A DNA stretch of 15,279 bases from JAZNBI01 sp045586995 (GTDB taxonomy: Bacteria > Bacillota > Clostridia > Oscillospirales > CAG-272): contig JAZNBI010000028.1 in the NCBI GenBank assembly GCA_045586995.1, forward strand, positions 1-15,279, written 5' to 3'. Shown here piece after piece: positions 1 through 7,101 of the stretch. The position numbers were made by a program, and so were the translations under genes. How positions within the stretch are numbered: position 1 is the first letter of the stretch; every line of letters begins with the position of its first letter. A model generated the notes under the pieces. The model saw only the letters and a program-made list of their open reading frames with translations. It was not told the DNA's origin and searched no databases.

Positions 1-102
1 CCGCGCGACGTTGGCTCCCTCCACTCGGGGCTCCGCCCCTCCTTCCGTTAGCCAACGCTGTTCTACTACGATTTGTTACGTTTTTGGAAACTATTGCAAC
101 TT
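1..102 (+). mobile_element. 3' end of an IS30-family element (partial)
   Basis: This is the right-hand tail of an IS30-type element, entering from beyond the left edge of the window. It carries a GC-rich nested stem-loop (9-57) and ends with the core of the right inverted repeat, ACTATTGCAACTT at 90-102. That core is the reverse complement of the left repeat of the complete element at 13998-14010. The transposase gene of this copy is not in the window. Confidence 0.75.
9..57 (+). other. nested stem-loop in IS30 3' tail
   Basis: CGTTGGCT (9-16) pairs perfectly with AGCCAACG (50-57). Inside it GGGGC (27-31) pairs with GCCCC (35-39) around a TCC loop. There is no T-run after it, so it is not a classical intrinsic terminator. 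It could be a 3' mRNA stabilising structure or a transposase-related end structure. An identical copy lies at 15170-15218. Confidence 0.6.
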
Positions 103-130
103 GCTATTGCAATTTGCGATCAAATATTTT
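101..130 (+). promoter_or_regulatory. possible hybrid promoter at IS30 right end
   Basis: TTGCTA at 101-106 could act as a -35 and TATTTT at 125-130 as a -10, with an 18-base spacer. The -35 would sit at the outer end of the IS and the -10 in the flanking DNA, ahead of the lipoprotein/ABC cassette. Outward hybrid promoters are known for several IS families. The hexamers are only moderate matches, so this is tentative. Confidence 0.25.
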
Positions 131-148
131 AGCGAAATTGAAACAAAC

Positions 149-196
149 ACCTCTCTTCGGTTGTTATATTTAACAAAGCCGAAGGGAGGTTTTGTT
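149..196 (+). promoter_or_regulatory. hairpin covering the lipoprotein RBS, terminator-like
   Basis: CCTCTCTTCGG (150-160) pairs with CCGAAGGGAGG (179-189), with one G-U pair. The helix continues inward as TTGTT (161-165) with AACAA (172-176), across an AG bulge. The right arm contains the GGGAGG ribosome binding site of the lipoprotein gene and is followed at once by TTTTGTT. The same bases can therefore act as an intrinsic terminator or as an RBS-masking hairpin. An A-rich run on the left side (141-147) makes it terminator-like on the minus strand too. The structure is seen; the regulatory role is inferred. Confidence 0.6.
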
Positions 197-1387
197 ATGA
201 AAAGAAAAATTTGGATCATCGGATTGTTGCTCCTTTTGTTGACCCTTACCGCTTGCGGTGAGTCATCCGACGAAGAATACAACTATCCGTATTTGCTCAA
301 ACAGTGGAACTCGATCGTCTATCGAATCAACGTGGACACCGCCATCATGGTGCCCCTCTGCCCCGATCCACTTTGCGCCCATGTTGACGAAAGCTGTCCT
401 TTTCGCGAGATCAACTTGAACTCCATGCAAATGGCGGGTCGATATATGTATTGTCTTGAGGGATATAATAATGACCCGTTCAGTCTCGATTCGTATTACG
501 AATCCATTTGCCGCATTGATCTCAAAACCGCTACCATTGAGACTGTCTACACAACAGACGACGGTTCGATAACCGAATTGTTTGCTACCGATAATTATTT
601 GTTTTTTAATCTCTGTATCACAAAGCTCGTAGAACGCGAGGACGGAAGCTGTTCTGTGAATCCGTCGTACTACGTCTATCGCTATGATCTTAACAGTGGC
701 AAAGAGGAAAAACTCTCAAACAACGGCTTTGAGAATTCACAGCGCATCTATGCAACAGAAGGCGGGCGCTTATATTGGAATAACGGCATTTCGGGCGGCG
801 ACTATTCCACCGATCTTGCCTACGGTGATCGCCGCGACGGCGACGAGACATTTGAGGGTCAGCGCGAGGATCAATTCTGCTACAACATGATCTACGCCGA
901 TCCCGGCTTTAACACCGAATGGTACGTCTACTGCTTCGACATTATACGCACCGATATGGCAACAGGGGAGAAAAAAACGGTGGTGAAAGATGTGGCAGGC
1001 TTTCCAATCTTCTACAACAATAAGATCATCTACGGAAAGTTGGGACATCCCTCTCTCCTCGGACTCCGCTACAGCGAAGAATCGGGGGAATGGGAGCCAT
1101 ATTACGATGAATACGGCGGCAAATATTATGTCTGCAACAGTGACGGCACGGGAGAGCGTCTTTTGTGCGACCTGTCAGAATTGGGCTACGAAATTCCCGT
1201 GACAACCGGCTTTGGCAAGGGAGACTCAGGCGACGCTCGCGAGGGGCTTGGCAACTGGTTTGCTATCCGAACATCTCGTGCTGTTCCCATCGACGACACG
1301 GGAAAGATCGAATTTGAAGGCGACATTCTCCTCATCAACGTGGAAACGGGCGAGGTAAAGGTGGTGCAGGGCGATGAAGATACTTGA
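197..1387 (+). CDS. putative lipoprotein with CX4CXHX4C motif, ABC-associated
   Basis: A 396-residue exported lipoprotein of unknown function. The start is the ATG at 197, seven bases after GGGAGG (184-189). The frame is open further upstream to position 11, but that part lies in the IS tail and lacks an RBS. The N-terminus has Lys/Arg residues, a run of six leucines (10-15) and a lipobox LTAC with Cys20 as the lipidation site. Soon after comes CPDPLCAHVDESCPF with C55, C60, H62 and C67, an unusual Cys/His cluster that could bind metal or form disulfides. The rest is rich in Tyr, Asp and Gly with recurring short blocks (YVYRYDLNSG, YCFDIIRTDMATGE), which suggests beta-propeller blades; that is inference. 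The stop overlaps the next gene by 14 bases, so it is probably translated with the ABC ATPase and may be its extracellular partner or sensor. Confidence 0.85.
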   Translation: MKRKIWIIGLLLLLLTLTACGESSDEEYNYPYLLKQWNSIVYRINVDTAIMVPLCPDPLCAHVDESCPFREINLNSMQMAGRYMYCLEGYNNDPFSLDSYYESICRIDLKTATIETVYTTDDGSITELFATDNYLFFNLCITKLVEREDGSCSVNPSYYVYRYDLNSGKEEKLSNNGFENSQRIYATEGGRLYWNNGISGGDYSTDLAYGDRRDGDETFEGQREDQFCYNMIYADPGFNTEWYVYCFDIIRTDMATGEKKTVVKDVAGFPIFYNNKIIYGKLGHPSLLGLRYSEESGEWEPYYDEYGGKYYVCNSDGTGERLLCDLSELGYEIPVTTGFGKGDSGDAREGLGNWFAIRTSRAVPIDDTGKIEFEGDILLINVETGEVKVVQGDEDT

Positions 1388-2072
1388 ACTCAATAATGTT
1401 AGCAAAAATTACGGCAAGGTGCAAGCGCTGAAGCATGTGAACCTGACCCTTGACCACGGCATTTACGCTCTTCTCGGCCCCAACGGAAGCGGAAAAACCA
1501 CGATGATGAAAATTATCGCGGGACTTTTGAAACCAACCGAAGGAAGCATTACATACCGAGGTGAACCGATCAAGAACAATCGGAATTATCTTGCTCATCT
1601 CGGCTATATGCCCCAATATCCCGCCATGTACCCCTTCTTCTCTGTGATCGAATTTCTTTTGTATGTAGCAGAACTCAAAGGGTTATCAGACTGCATGGGC
1701 AAGATCGACCATCTTCTTGCGCGGGTAGCACTATCCGACGTGTGGGACAGACGAATCTCGGCACTGTCGGGTGGGATGAATCAACGGCTTTCCCTTTGTG
1801 CGGCGGTTCTGGGTGACCCCGAAATTCTCATTCTCGACGAGCCTACAGCGGGACTGGATCCTGCGCAACGGGTAGCGCTCCGCAATTTTATCGCTGAAAT
1901 CGCCACCGACAAAACGGTTTTGTGGGCGACCCACATCGTCTCGGACGTGGAAAGCATCGCCCGCGAGATTATCTTTATGAAAAAAGGTGTAGTAACTTCT
2001 GTTCCTCTTGATGGGAAAGAAGGACAGACACTGGAGGCCCGCTATCTCTCTTTTTTCGGTGACGTACTATGA
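1374..2072 (+). CDS. ABC transporter ATP-binding protein
   Basis: A 232-residue cytoplasmic ATPase that powers the transporter made with the next gene. All nucleotide-binding motifs are intact: Walker A GPNGSGKTT (35-43), Q-loop Gln81 in GYMPQYP, signature LSGGM (131-135), Walker B ILILDE with catalytic Glu156, D-loop AGLDP, and the switch His187 in WATHI. The length and the motif pattern fit the bacitracin/Nod-type exporter ATPases that work with ABC-2 permeases. The C-terminus is short, without an accessory domain. Its ATG at 1374 lies 14 bases inside the end of the lipoprotein gene, and its stop overlaps the permease start as ATGA. This implies translational coupling and roughly fixed ratios of the three products. 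The substrate cannot be told from the sequence. Confidence 0.95.
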   Translation: MKILELNNVSKNYGKVQALKHVNLTLDHGIYALLGPNGSGKTTMMKIIAGLLKPTEGSITYRGEPIKNNRNYLAHLGYMPQYPAMYPFFSVIEFLLYVAELKGLSDCMGKIDHLLARVALSDVWDRRISALSGGMNQRLSLCAAVLGDPEILILDEPTAGLDPAQRVALRNFIAEIATDKTVLWATHIVSDVESIAREIIFMKKGVVTSVPLDGKEGQTLEARYLSFFGDVL

Positions 2073-4009
2073 AAACTTTTCTGTTTGAACATAAAAAGCT
2101 GTGGCGCTCGACGGGCTTTCGCAATCTGTGCCTTGTTGTTTTGGCGATCAACCTTGCATTCGTTCTGTTCGGCGGCGCATCCGAACCCTCGTCCGCAGAG
2201 AAGCAGGCACATTTGGAAAACTATGTAGACAACATTTCTTACGTGATTCGCACGGCACAGCGCAATCTTACCGAATACCAAGTAACGGCGGGGGAAAACA
2301 GTTATCTTGTCCGCTACCAAGAGGACGTAATCGAGCGCTATACAGCACTACTTGAACAGGGTGTAACTCCTTTGACGGTGGTCGGCTGGGATGCCTTTTT
2401 CGACCACACATGGGACGATCTTTTTCTTGCGCTGATCGCCGTTCTCACAGGCGCCGTGCTTGTCATGACGGAGTATGACAACGGCACACACATCCTTGTT
2501 AAAATGACGCCCCTCGGCAAAAAAAGCGTGCAAAGCAAACTTCTTGTACTGGGGTCGTTCGCTTTTGTGGCCGCTTTGGCAATAGAAATGACAACGATTT
2601 TGGGAGTCGCGCTCCGTTTCGGTGTTTCTTCCCCCACCGCGCCCCTGTGTTCGGTGCTTCGGTTTGCCCACTGTCCATCCTGTGTCTCCATTCTCGGGTA
2701 TCTGACGGCTTCGCTGTTGGCAAGAACCGTCTACGCGTGGGCGCTCATGCTTTTTGCGGCAACGATGTCCGCCCTTTTTCGCAGTTATCTTGTGTCCTTT
2801 TTCGCGTGTGCGGGAACCCTCGTCACAGGCTACGCTATCTCGCTCATCCCTACAAACAACGGCTGGCTGTTCCTCAACCCTTACACCCTCGGTGTCGCCC
2901 ATCCCCTTTGGGAACGCTATCGGTCGGTCAATGTGTTCGGTCTGTCAATTCCGCTTTCCCTTGTGGCAACGGGGCTTTTGATTTTAACGTGCTTTACCTT
3001 GAACACAGTGTTTGTTTGGTGTGTCGGACGAACGGTGGAGCTTTCCACACTCCAAAAATGGAAGAGATCAATGGGAACACGAGTCAATCGCTTCAAGGAA
3101 AGGCTTAGTGCCCGCCTCCCCAGTCGAAAACCGCGCCGTCACACTCTCTTTTTTACGGAAATAAAGAAGAATTTCGTCAAATCTCATCTGCTCTTTCTGT
3201 GCATCGTCATGCTTCTCATAAAACTCCTGTATGCCGATGCTACCTTGCCACAATCCTATTACACCGAGAAATATTACAGAACGGTGTGCGAGATGTTTGC
3301 AGGAGAGGCGACCGAGGAAAAACGGCTTGTCATTGCAGACAAATTGCAACAAAGCACCGCCGTCATCGCGCGTGAGAACAGTATGCGCGACGCGATGATG
3401 AACGGCTCGATCACTGGCGAGGAATACAGCGCTTATCAGGAAGAACATAACCAAGCCACCCTCGACCAATTTGCCTTCACGCGACTATTGGCGCAATGTC
3501 AGAGAATCGACAGCGCCGCCGAGAAGGGACAAGATGCCTATATTATTTACGATACCGGCTGGTCATACGTTTTGACTGCGACCTCAGACATTATCCTGTA
3601 CGCATTTGTCGTTTTGTTTTTTAGCGGCACATACAATATGGAATACAACAGCAACTTCCATTACTTCGCCGCTACGACCACGCGCGGGATGAAAGCGATT
3701 CGAAAAGAAAAGCAAAGGCTTGCCGCCGTAGTAGCGACTGTCGCCTTTGCCGTTTACTTTATAATTGACCTTGTATTGGTAGCACAACAGTTTCCTCTAT
3801 CCCACGCCTCATTTCCCTTGACAAGTGTCATGGAGACACCGCTTTCCATCCCCCTTTGGGGCGCACTTGTGCTATTCTGCGTCTATCAGACATTAAAAGT
3901 AGTGTGCCTCGCCGTTCTCAGTTGTCTCACATCACGGTTTTTGCGAAAGATCTACCTTGCTCTCCCCGCAAGTATCTTGTTTTCTTACGCTCTATATCTC
4001 CTACCATAA
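2069..4009 (+). CDS. large ABC-2-type permease with two similar halves
   Basis: A 646-residue integral membrane protein, the likely permease for the preceding ATPase; its ATG overlaps that gene's stop by four bases. About 11 hydrophobic segments are visible, near residues 19-36, 117-133, 157-180, 211-237, 239-260, 291-319, 371-389, 506-522, 550-572, 593-620 and 628-645. The two halves share a plan: a basic N-terminal lead (FLFEHKKLW at 4-12, FFTEIKKNF at 361-369), one membrane helix, a soluble outer segment (about 37-110 and 390-500), then a helical bundle. Each bundle opens with a similar cytoplasmic loop (TEYDNGTHILVKMTPLGKK from 134 and MEYNSNFHYFAATTTRG from 524). One polypeptide may thus supply both halves of the pore. 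The outer segments are candidates for contact with the lipoprotein. The product is complete; the substrate is unknown. Confidence 0.85.
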   Translation: MKTFLFEHKKLWRSTGFRNLCLVVLAINLAFVLFGGASEPSSAEKQAHLENYVDNISYVIRTAQRNLTEYQVTAGENSYLVRYQEDVIERYTALLEQGVTPLTVVGWDAFFDHTWDDLFLALIAVLTGAVLVMTEYDNGTHILVKMTPLGKKSVQSKLLVLGSFAFVAALAIEMTTILGVALRFGVSSPTAPLCSVLRFAHCPSCVSILGYLTASLLARTVYAWALMLFAATMSALFRSYLVSFFACAGTLVTGYAISLIPTNNGWLFLNPYTLGVAHPLWERYRSVNVFGLSIPLSLVATGLLILTCFTLNTVFVWCVGRTVELSTLQKWKRSMGTRVNRFKERLSARLPSRKPRRHTLFFTEIKKNFVKSHLLFLCIVMLLIKLLYADATLPQSYYTEKYYRTVCEMFAGEATEEKRLVIADKLQQSTAVIARENSMRDAMMNGSITGEEYSAYQEEHNQATLDQFAFTRLLAQCQRIDSAAEKGQDAYIIYDTGWSYVLTATSDIILYAFVVLFFSGTYNMEYNSNFHYFAATTTRGMKAIRKEKQRLAAVVATVAFAVYFIIDLVLVAQQFPLSHASFPLTSVMETPLSIPLWGALVLFCVYQTLKVVCLAVLSCLTSRFLRKIYLALPASILFSYALYLLP

Positions 4010-4034
4010 ACGCTTTCCTTTTGGAAGTGTTTTT
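4010..4034 (+). terminator. intrinsic terminator after the ABC cassette
   Basis: Directly after the permease stop, ACGCTTTCC pairs with GGAAGTGT (one bulged T and one G-T pair) around a short T loop and is followed by TTTTT. This fits rho-independent termination of the lipoprotein-ATPase-permease transcript. Confidence 0.6.
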
Positions 4035-4092
4035 ACAACTATATATTATCGTGGTGCGATCTTTTTACTCCAACATTCTTGAAAGGCTGATC

Positions 4093-4446
4093 TCATATAT
4101 AAATTACCTCCACGAGAACGATTTCTTCGGCGCTTGCTTTGATGTTGTTCATCTCGGCAATCCATTGGAGTGCATTGTGAGCCTTCAGATCTTCGTCTAT
4201 GCAACGTTCTTGGGCGAGGCGAGGAATTATGTCATCGAGCAAATTGTGAGCTTGAATATCAATGGCGTGTAAGTGTTCGTTTAATCGTCCTTCGGTAAGC
4301 AAAGTCGTATATCTTCCCTTTCTATGCTTCTTCATAAAGGAAAGTCTCAGGTTAGCATACTTGCCAAGAGGATAATTGTTCTGTTCGGAAAGTGCGAGGT
4401 TAGGATAACGGATTCCGTTACGTTCTGTATAAGTAATGTTTGTCAT
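4093..4446 (-). CDS. tnpV: TnpV family transposon-encoded protein
   Basis: A 117-residue protein that I recognise as TnpV, a small protein carried by Tn4451-like and other clostridial integrative elements. The family pattern is clear: an N-terminal YPNL...EQ...LGKYANLR segment, the central HRKGRYTTLLTEGRLNEHL block, IDIQAHN, then LKAHNALQWIAEMNNIKASAEEIV near the C-terminus. The precise role of TnpV is not established. The start at 4446 has GAAAGGA about 10 bases upstream. It is alone here: no serine recombinase, relaxase or other element gene lies beside it, so this is probably a remnant or a solo cargo gene. Just past its end, on the same strand, a strong GGAGG (about 4099-4103, inside the last codons) precedes a short open frame of 16 codons, which may be the start of a lost partner gene. 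Confidence 0.85.
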   Translation of the reverse strand: MTNITYTERNGIRYPNLALSEQNNYPLGKYANLRLSFMKKHRKGRYTTLLTEGRLNEHLHAIDIQAHNLLDDIIPRLAQERCIDEDLKAHNALQWIAEMNNIKASAEEIVLVEVIYI

Positions 4447-4481
4447 AATAAATATCCTTTCGTTTTAAGTTTTGGCATCAT
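4443..4481 (-). CDS. possible 12-residue leader overlapping tnpV start
   Basis: A short frame, MMPKLKTKGYLL, begins at tandem ATGs (4481 and 4478) and ends in TGA at 4443, overlapping the tnpV ATG in an ATGA arrangement. The tnpV ribosome binding site lies inside it. It may couple translation or be chance; it has no clear RBS of its own. Confidence 0.25.
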   Translation of the reverse strand: MMPKLKTKGYLL

Positions 4482-4503
4482 GGTTACAAAAAGGATATTC
4501 GGG

Positions 4504-4572
4504 CGGTGATCTTGCGGTGTTCCGTCGGAACGACTGATGCCACGAACCGTGGCACATCATAAAAAATCACCG
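4504..4572. other. structured non-coding segment, three-way-junction-like
   Basis: A closing stem CGGTGAT (4504-4510)/ATCACCG (4566-4572) encloses two adjacent inverted repeats: GTTCC/GGAAC (4519-4523/4527-4531) and TGCCACG/CGTGGCA (4538-4544/4548-4554). No convincing gene covers it. It lies upstream of tnpV and could be a leader RNA of that gene or an end of the mobile element it came from. Confidence 0.45.
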
Positions 4573-4581
4573 AAAAACAAA

Positions 4582-4632
4582 AGAAATCCGAAACCATCGC
4601 CGATCGGCAATAATTTCGGATTTCTCTCTTTT
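4582..4632. terminator. 12-bp perfect inverted repeat, likely terminator
   Basis: AGAAATCCGAAA (4582-4593) and TTTCGGATTTCT (4614-4625) are perfect reverse complements. The 20-base loop contains a 10-base palindrome (4599-4608), and the plus-strand arm is followed by CTCTTTT. It may stop transcription from either side, insulating the arg promoter from the tnpV region. It could equally be an end of a small mobile element. Confidence 0.5.
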
Positions 4633-4801
4633 GAGTTCGTAGTACAAAAATGCAACTTTGCTGAAAGACGCATTTTTACGCTATGATTTCTCAACAAAGA
4701 GATTATTCCGCCAACCTCCACTTGCATTTGTTGAATGAACACAAAAAATGGCGGCTTTCGGGTTTATAACGAGATAATAGTTACAAATTTTTGAAAAACA
4801 A

Positions 4802-4815
4802 TGCATAATATTTCA
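4802..4815. promoter_or_regulatory. candidate upstream ARG box
   Basis: TGCATAATATTTCA resembles the downstream palindrome at 4844-4857 (shared TG.ATAAT....CA). It lies 42 bases upstream of it, about four helical turns, which would suit cooperative ArgR binding. It is a weaker site than the downstream one. Confidence 0.4.
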
Positions 4816-4822
4816 AAAACGG

Positions 4823-4851
4823 TTGACAAAATGCCGATATTCATGTATAAT
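4823..4851 (+). promoter_or_regulatory. sigma-A promoter of the arg operon
   Basis: TTGACA (4823-4828) and TATAAT (4846-4851) are both perfect consensus hexamers separated by exactly 17 bases. Transcription would begin near 4858, about 48 bases before the argC start codon. This rules out the in-frame upstream ATG at 4801 as the argC start. Such a strong promoter implies control by repression. Confidence 0.9.
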
Positions 4852-4857
4852 TATACA
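4844..4857. promoter_or_regulatory. ARG-box-like operator over the -10
   Basis: TGTATAATTATACA is a perfect 14-base palindrome containing the whole -10 hexamer. It fits the general form of ArgR (arginine repressor) sites: about 18 bases, AT-rich, with TG...CA half-sites. Binding here would block RNA polymerase when arginine is plentiful. The palindrome is seen; assignment to ArgR rests on the operon it controls. Confidence 0.65.
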
Positions 4858-4905
4858 AAGTTTTTGAATATTAAACAGAATTTATGCATGAAAGGAAGCG
4901 CTGAA

Positions 4906-5826
4906 ATGAAAATTTTTATTGACGGAAGTGCAGGAACGACAGGGCTCCGCATCCATCAAAGATTGACTAAACGCAAAGAACTCGATCTTATAACCCTTCC
5001 GGAAGATTTGAGAAAAGATACACAAACACGAAAATGTGCGATCAATGAAGCCGACATAGTTTTTCTTTGTCTTCCCGACGCCTCGGCCAAAGAAGCGGTG
5101 AACTTGTGTGAAAACAGCAACACAGTTATTATCGATACTTCAACCGCACACCGAACGAATCCAAATTGGTGTTACGGGTTCCCCGAGCTTTTGGGCCTCA
5201 GGGAAAACATTGCCACTTCAAAAAGAATTTCAAATCCCGGATGTCACGCAAGCGGATTTATTGCGCTTGTCGCTCCGCTTGTGTCTTCAGGTCTTCTATC
5301 AAAAAGCACAGCTCTTTCCTGTTTATCTTTGACGGGATATTCCGGAGGCGGCAAAAAAATGATCGAACAGTATGAAGATTCAGACAGAGATATTCTTCTT
5401 AAAGCACCGAGACAGTACGGACTTTCTCAAGCGCACAAGCACCTCCCCGAAATGAAGCTTATATCCGGAATCGATACCGCACCGCTATTCTGTCCCGTCG
5501 TTGCAGATTTTTACAGTGGTATGGAAGTGACAGTTCCGCTTTTCATGAAGGATGTATCGGGAACGATCGACGATATTAAAAATGTGTACAAGAACACCTA
5601 TACCGGAAAGCTTGTTCATTTTGATGATGTTTGCGATGAGGAAGGCTTCTTTTCCGCAAATGCGCTTTCGGGAAGAGACGATATGCAGATAACCGTAAGC
5701 GGAAATACTGAAAGAATCATATTAACGGCACGCTTTGACAACCTCGGCAAAGGAGCAAGCGGCGCAGCAATACAGAACATGAATATTGTTCTCGGCATTG
5801 ACGAAACAACAGGGTTGGTCTTTTAA
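4906..5826 (+). CDS. argC: N-acetyl-gamma-glutamyl-phosphate reductase, type 2
   Basis: Catalyses the NADPH-dependent reduction of N-acetylglutamyl phosphate to N-acetylglutamate semialdehyde, the third step of arginine synthesis, in the cytoplasm. The product is 306 residues. The short length and the N-terminus MKIFIDGSAGTTGLRIHQRL mark the compact second class of ArgC rather than the roughly 345-residue Bacillus type. The nucleotide-binding loop is GSAGTTG (7-13). The catalytic cysteine is Cys113 in SNPGCHASGF, and the GYSGGGKKM segment of the substrate pocket follows. The start at 4906 is chosen because GAAAGGAAG lies just upstream and because the in-frame ATG at 4801 precedes the promoter. 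First gene of the operon; argJ follows after 24 bases. Confidence 0.95.
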   Translation: MKIFIDGSAGTTGLRIHQRLTKRKELDLITLPEDLRKDTQTRKCAINEADIVFLCLPDASAKEAVNLCENSNTVIIDTSTAHRTNPNWCYGFPELLGLRENIATSKRISNPGCHASGFIALVAPLVSSGLLSKSTALSCLSLTGYSGGGKKMIEQYEDSDRDILLKAPRQYGLSQAHKHLPEMKLISGIDTAPLFCPVVADFYSGMEVTVPLFMKDVSGTIDDIKNVYKNTYTGKLVHFDDVCDEEGFFSANALSGRDDMQITVSGNTERIILTARFDNLGKGASGAAIQNMNIVLGIDETTGLVF

Positions 5827-5850
5827 ACACAAATGAAAGGATATTACATA

Positions 5851-7065
5851 ATGAATACAGTTAACGGCGGCGTATGTGCCGCAAAAGGATTTTATGCAAA
5901 CGGAATACATTGCGGAATCAGAAAGAATAAAAGTAAAAATGACCTTGCACTTATTTACAGTGAAAAAGCTGCAAACGTTGCAGCTGTATATACAACCAAT
6001 CTTGTAAAAGGTGCTCCGCTTATCGTGACCAAGAAAAACATTTCTGACGGTAAAGCTCAGGCGGTGATCTGCAACAGCGGAAACGCCAATACCTGTAACG
6101 CAAACGGCATTGAAATTGCAGAAAAAATGTGCGAGCTTCTCGCAGACAATATGAAAATAAACTCTTTGGACATTGTTGTAGCATCAACCGGTGTAATAGG
6201 TCAGCCCCTTTCTATTGATCCGATTGCTAACGGAATTCCTTCTCTTGTCAGCGGGCTCTCAAAGAACGGAAGCAACGCCGCGGCACAAGGAATTATGACG
6301 ACCGACACCGTCAAAAAAGAAATCGCCGTTGATTTTGAGATTGACGGAAAAATTTGCACGATTGGTGGCATCGCAAAAGGAAGCGGCATGATCCATCCCA
6401 ATATGGCAACAATGCTTGTGTTTATCACAACAGACTGCGCGATCTCCTCCGAAATGCTCTCCAAGGCACTTTCCTCAGATGTTCAAAACACATTCAATAT
6501 GGTAAGTGTTGACGGTGATACCTCGACCAACGACATGGTAACGGTTCTGGCAAACGGTATGGCAGGTAATAAGGAGATTACAGAAGAGGACGCTGATTTT
6601 GAAGCATTTATGAAGGCGCTCAATTCTGTCACCGTATATCTGTGCAAAATGATTGCCGGAGACGGCGAAGGAGCAACAAAGCTTCTTGAATGCATAGTTA
6701 GCGGGGCAAAGAATACCGCAACGGCAAAAATCGTTGCCAAAAGCGTTATCTGCTCAAGTCTTTTAAAAGCCGCAATGTTTGGTGCCGATGCGAACTGGGG
6801 ACGTGTTCTCTGTGCGATCGGATACAGCGGCGCTGATGTAGATATTACCCGAGTGGAGGTATCATTCAAATCCGCAAAGGGTGAAATTACGGTCTGCAAG
6901 AATGGCGCAGGGATCGATTTTTCTGAAAAATCAGCCAAGGAAATTTTGCTTGAGAAGGAAATCAAAATCATAGTGTCCGTTGGAGACGGTGAAGGCTCTG
7001 CTGTTGCTTGGGGTTGTGATCTCACCTATGACTATGTAAAGATCAACGGAGATTATAGAACTTAA
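5851..7065 (+). CDS. argJ: glutamate N-acetyltransferase / ornithine acetyltransferase
   Basis: Moves the acetyl group from N-acetylornithine to glutamate, yielding ornithine and regenerating N-acetylglutamate; some ArgJ enzymes also use acetyl-CoA for the first step. It makes the pathway cyclic. The 404-residue precursor cuts itself before the nucleophilic Thr: here Thr187 in KGSGMIHPNMATMLVF, giving alpha (1-186) and beta (187-404) chains. Other family marks are CNSGNANTC (oxyanion region), ASTGVIGQPL, NMVSVDGDTSTND and FGADANWGR. The start at 5851 (MNTVNGGV) is preferred over the in-frame ATG at 5833, because AAAGGA lies about 10 bases before 5851 and inside the longer version. No sequence oddities; 36 bases to argB. 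Confidence 0.97.
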   Translation: MNTVNGGVCAAKGFYANGIHCGIRKNKSKNDLALIYSEKAANVAAVYTTNLVKGAPLIVTKKNISDGKAQAVICNSGNANTCNANGIEIAEKMCELLADNMKINSLDIVVASTGVIGQPLSIDPIANGIPSLVSGLSKNGSNAAAQGIMTTDTVKKEIAVDFEIDGKICTIGGIAKGSGMIHPNMATMLVFITTDCAISSEMLSKALSSDVQNTFNMVSVDGDTSTNDMVTVLANGMAGNKEITEEDADFEAFMKALNSVTVYLCKMIAGDGEGATKLLECIVSGAKNTATAKIVAKSVICSSLLKAAMFGADANWGRVLCAIGYSGADVDITRVEVSFKSAKGEITVCKNGAGIDFSEKSAKEILLEKEIKIIVSVGDGEGSAVAWGCDLTYDYVKINGDYRT

Positions 7066-7101
7066 TTTTGAAAAATACCATTGGATTGAAAGGATCATAT
7101 T

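Larger units (their letters stand above)
1..118. repeat. 118-bp exact terminal direct repeat, copy 1
   Basis: Bases 1-118 are identical and in the same orientation to 15162-15279, the last bases of the window. The repeated sequence is the non-coding 3' tail of the IS30-family element plus 16 bases beyond the 13-bp core inverted repeat. Seen: exact identity over the full overlap. Inferred: either two same-orientation IS30 copies bracket the window, or the window is a circular molecule or assembly path with an end overlap. The lack of any replication gene and the presence of a biosynthetic operon favour the first reading. Confidence 0.95.

Noticed and set aside
11..196. N-terminal extension of the lipoprotein frame back to position 11
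   Set aside because: It lies in the IS30 tail and hairpin leader and lacks an RBS; the ATG at 197 has GGGAGG and begins a clean lipoprotein signal.
2348..2902. 184-codon minus-strand frame
   Set aside because: Antisense to the permease gene; basic, Cys-rich translation typical of a shadow frame.
4557..4742. 61-codon minus-strand frame
   Set aside because: It spans the perfect inverted repeat, has no RBS and no recognisable protein features.
4801..4905. 35-codon upstream extension of argC
   Set aside because: The consensus promoter and operator lie inside it, so these bases are mostly not in the transcript; 4906 has a proper RBS.
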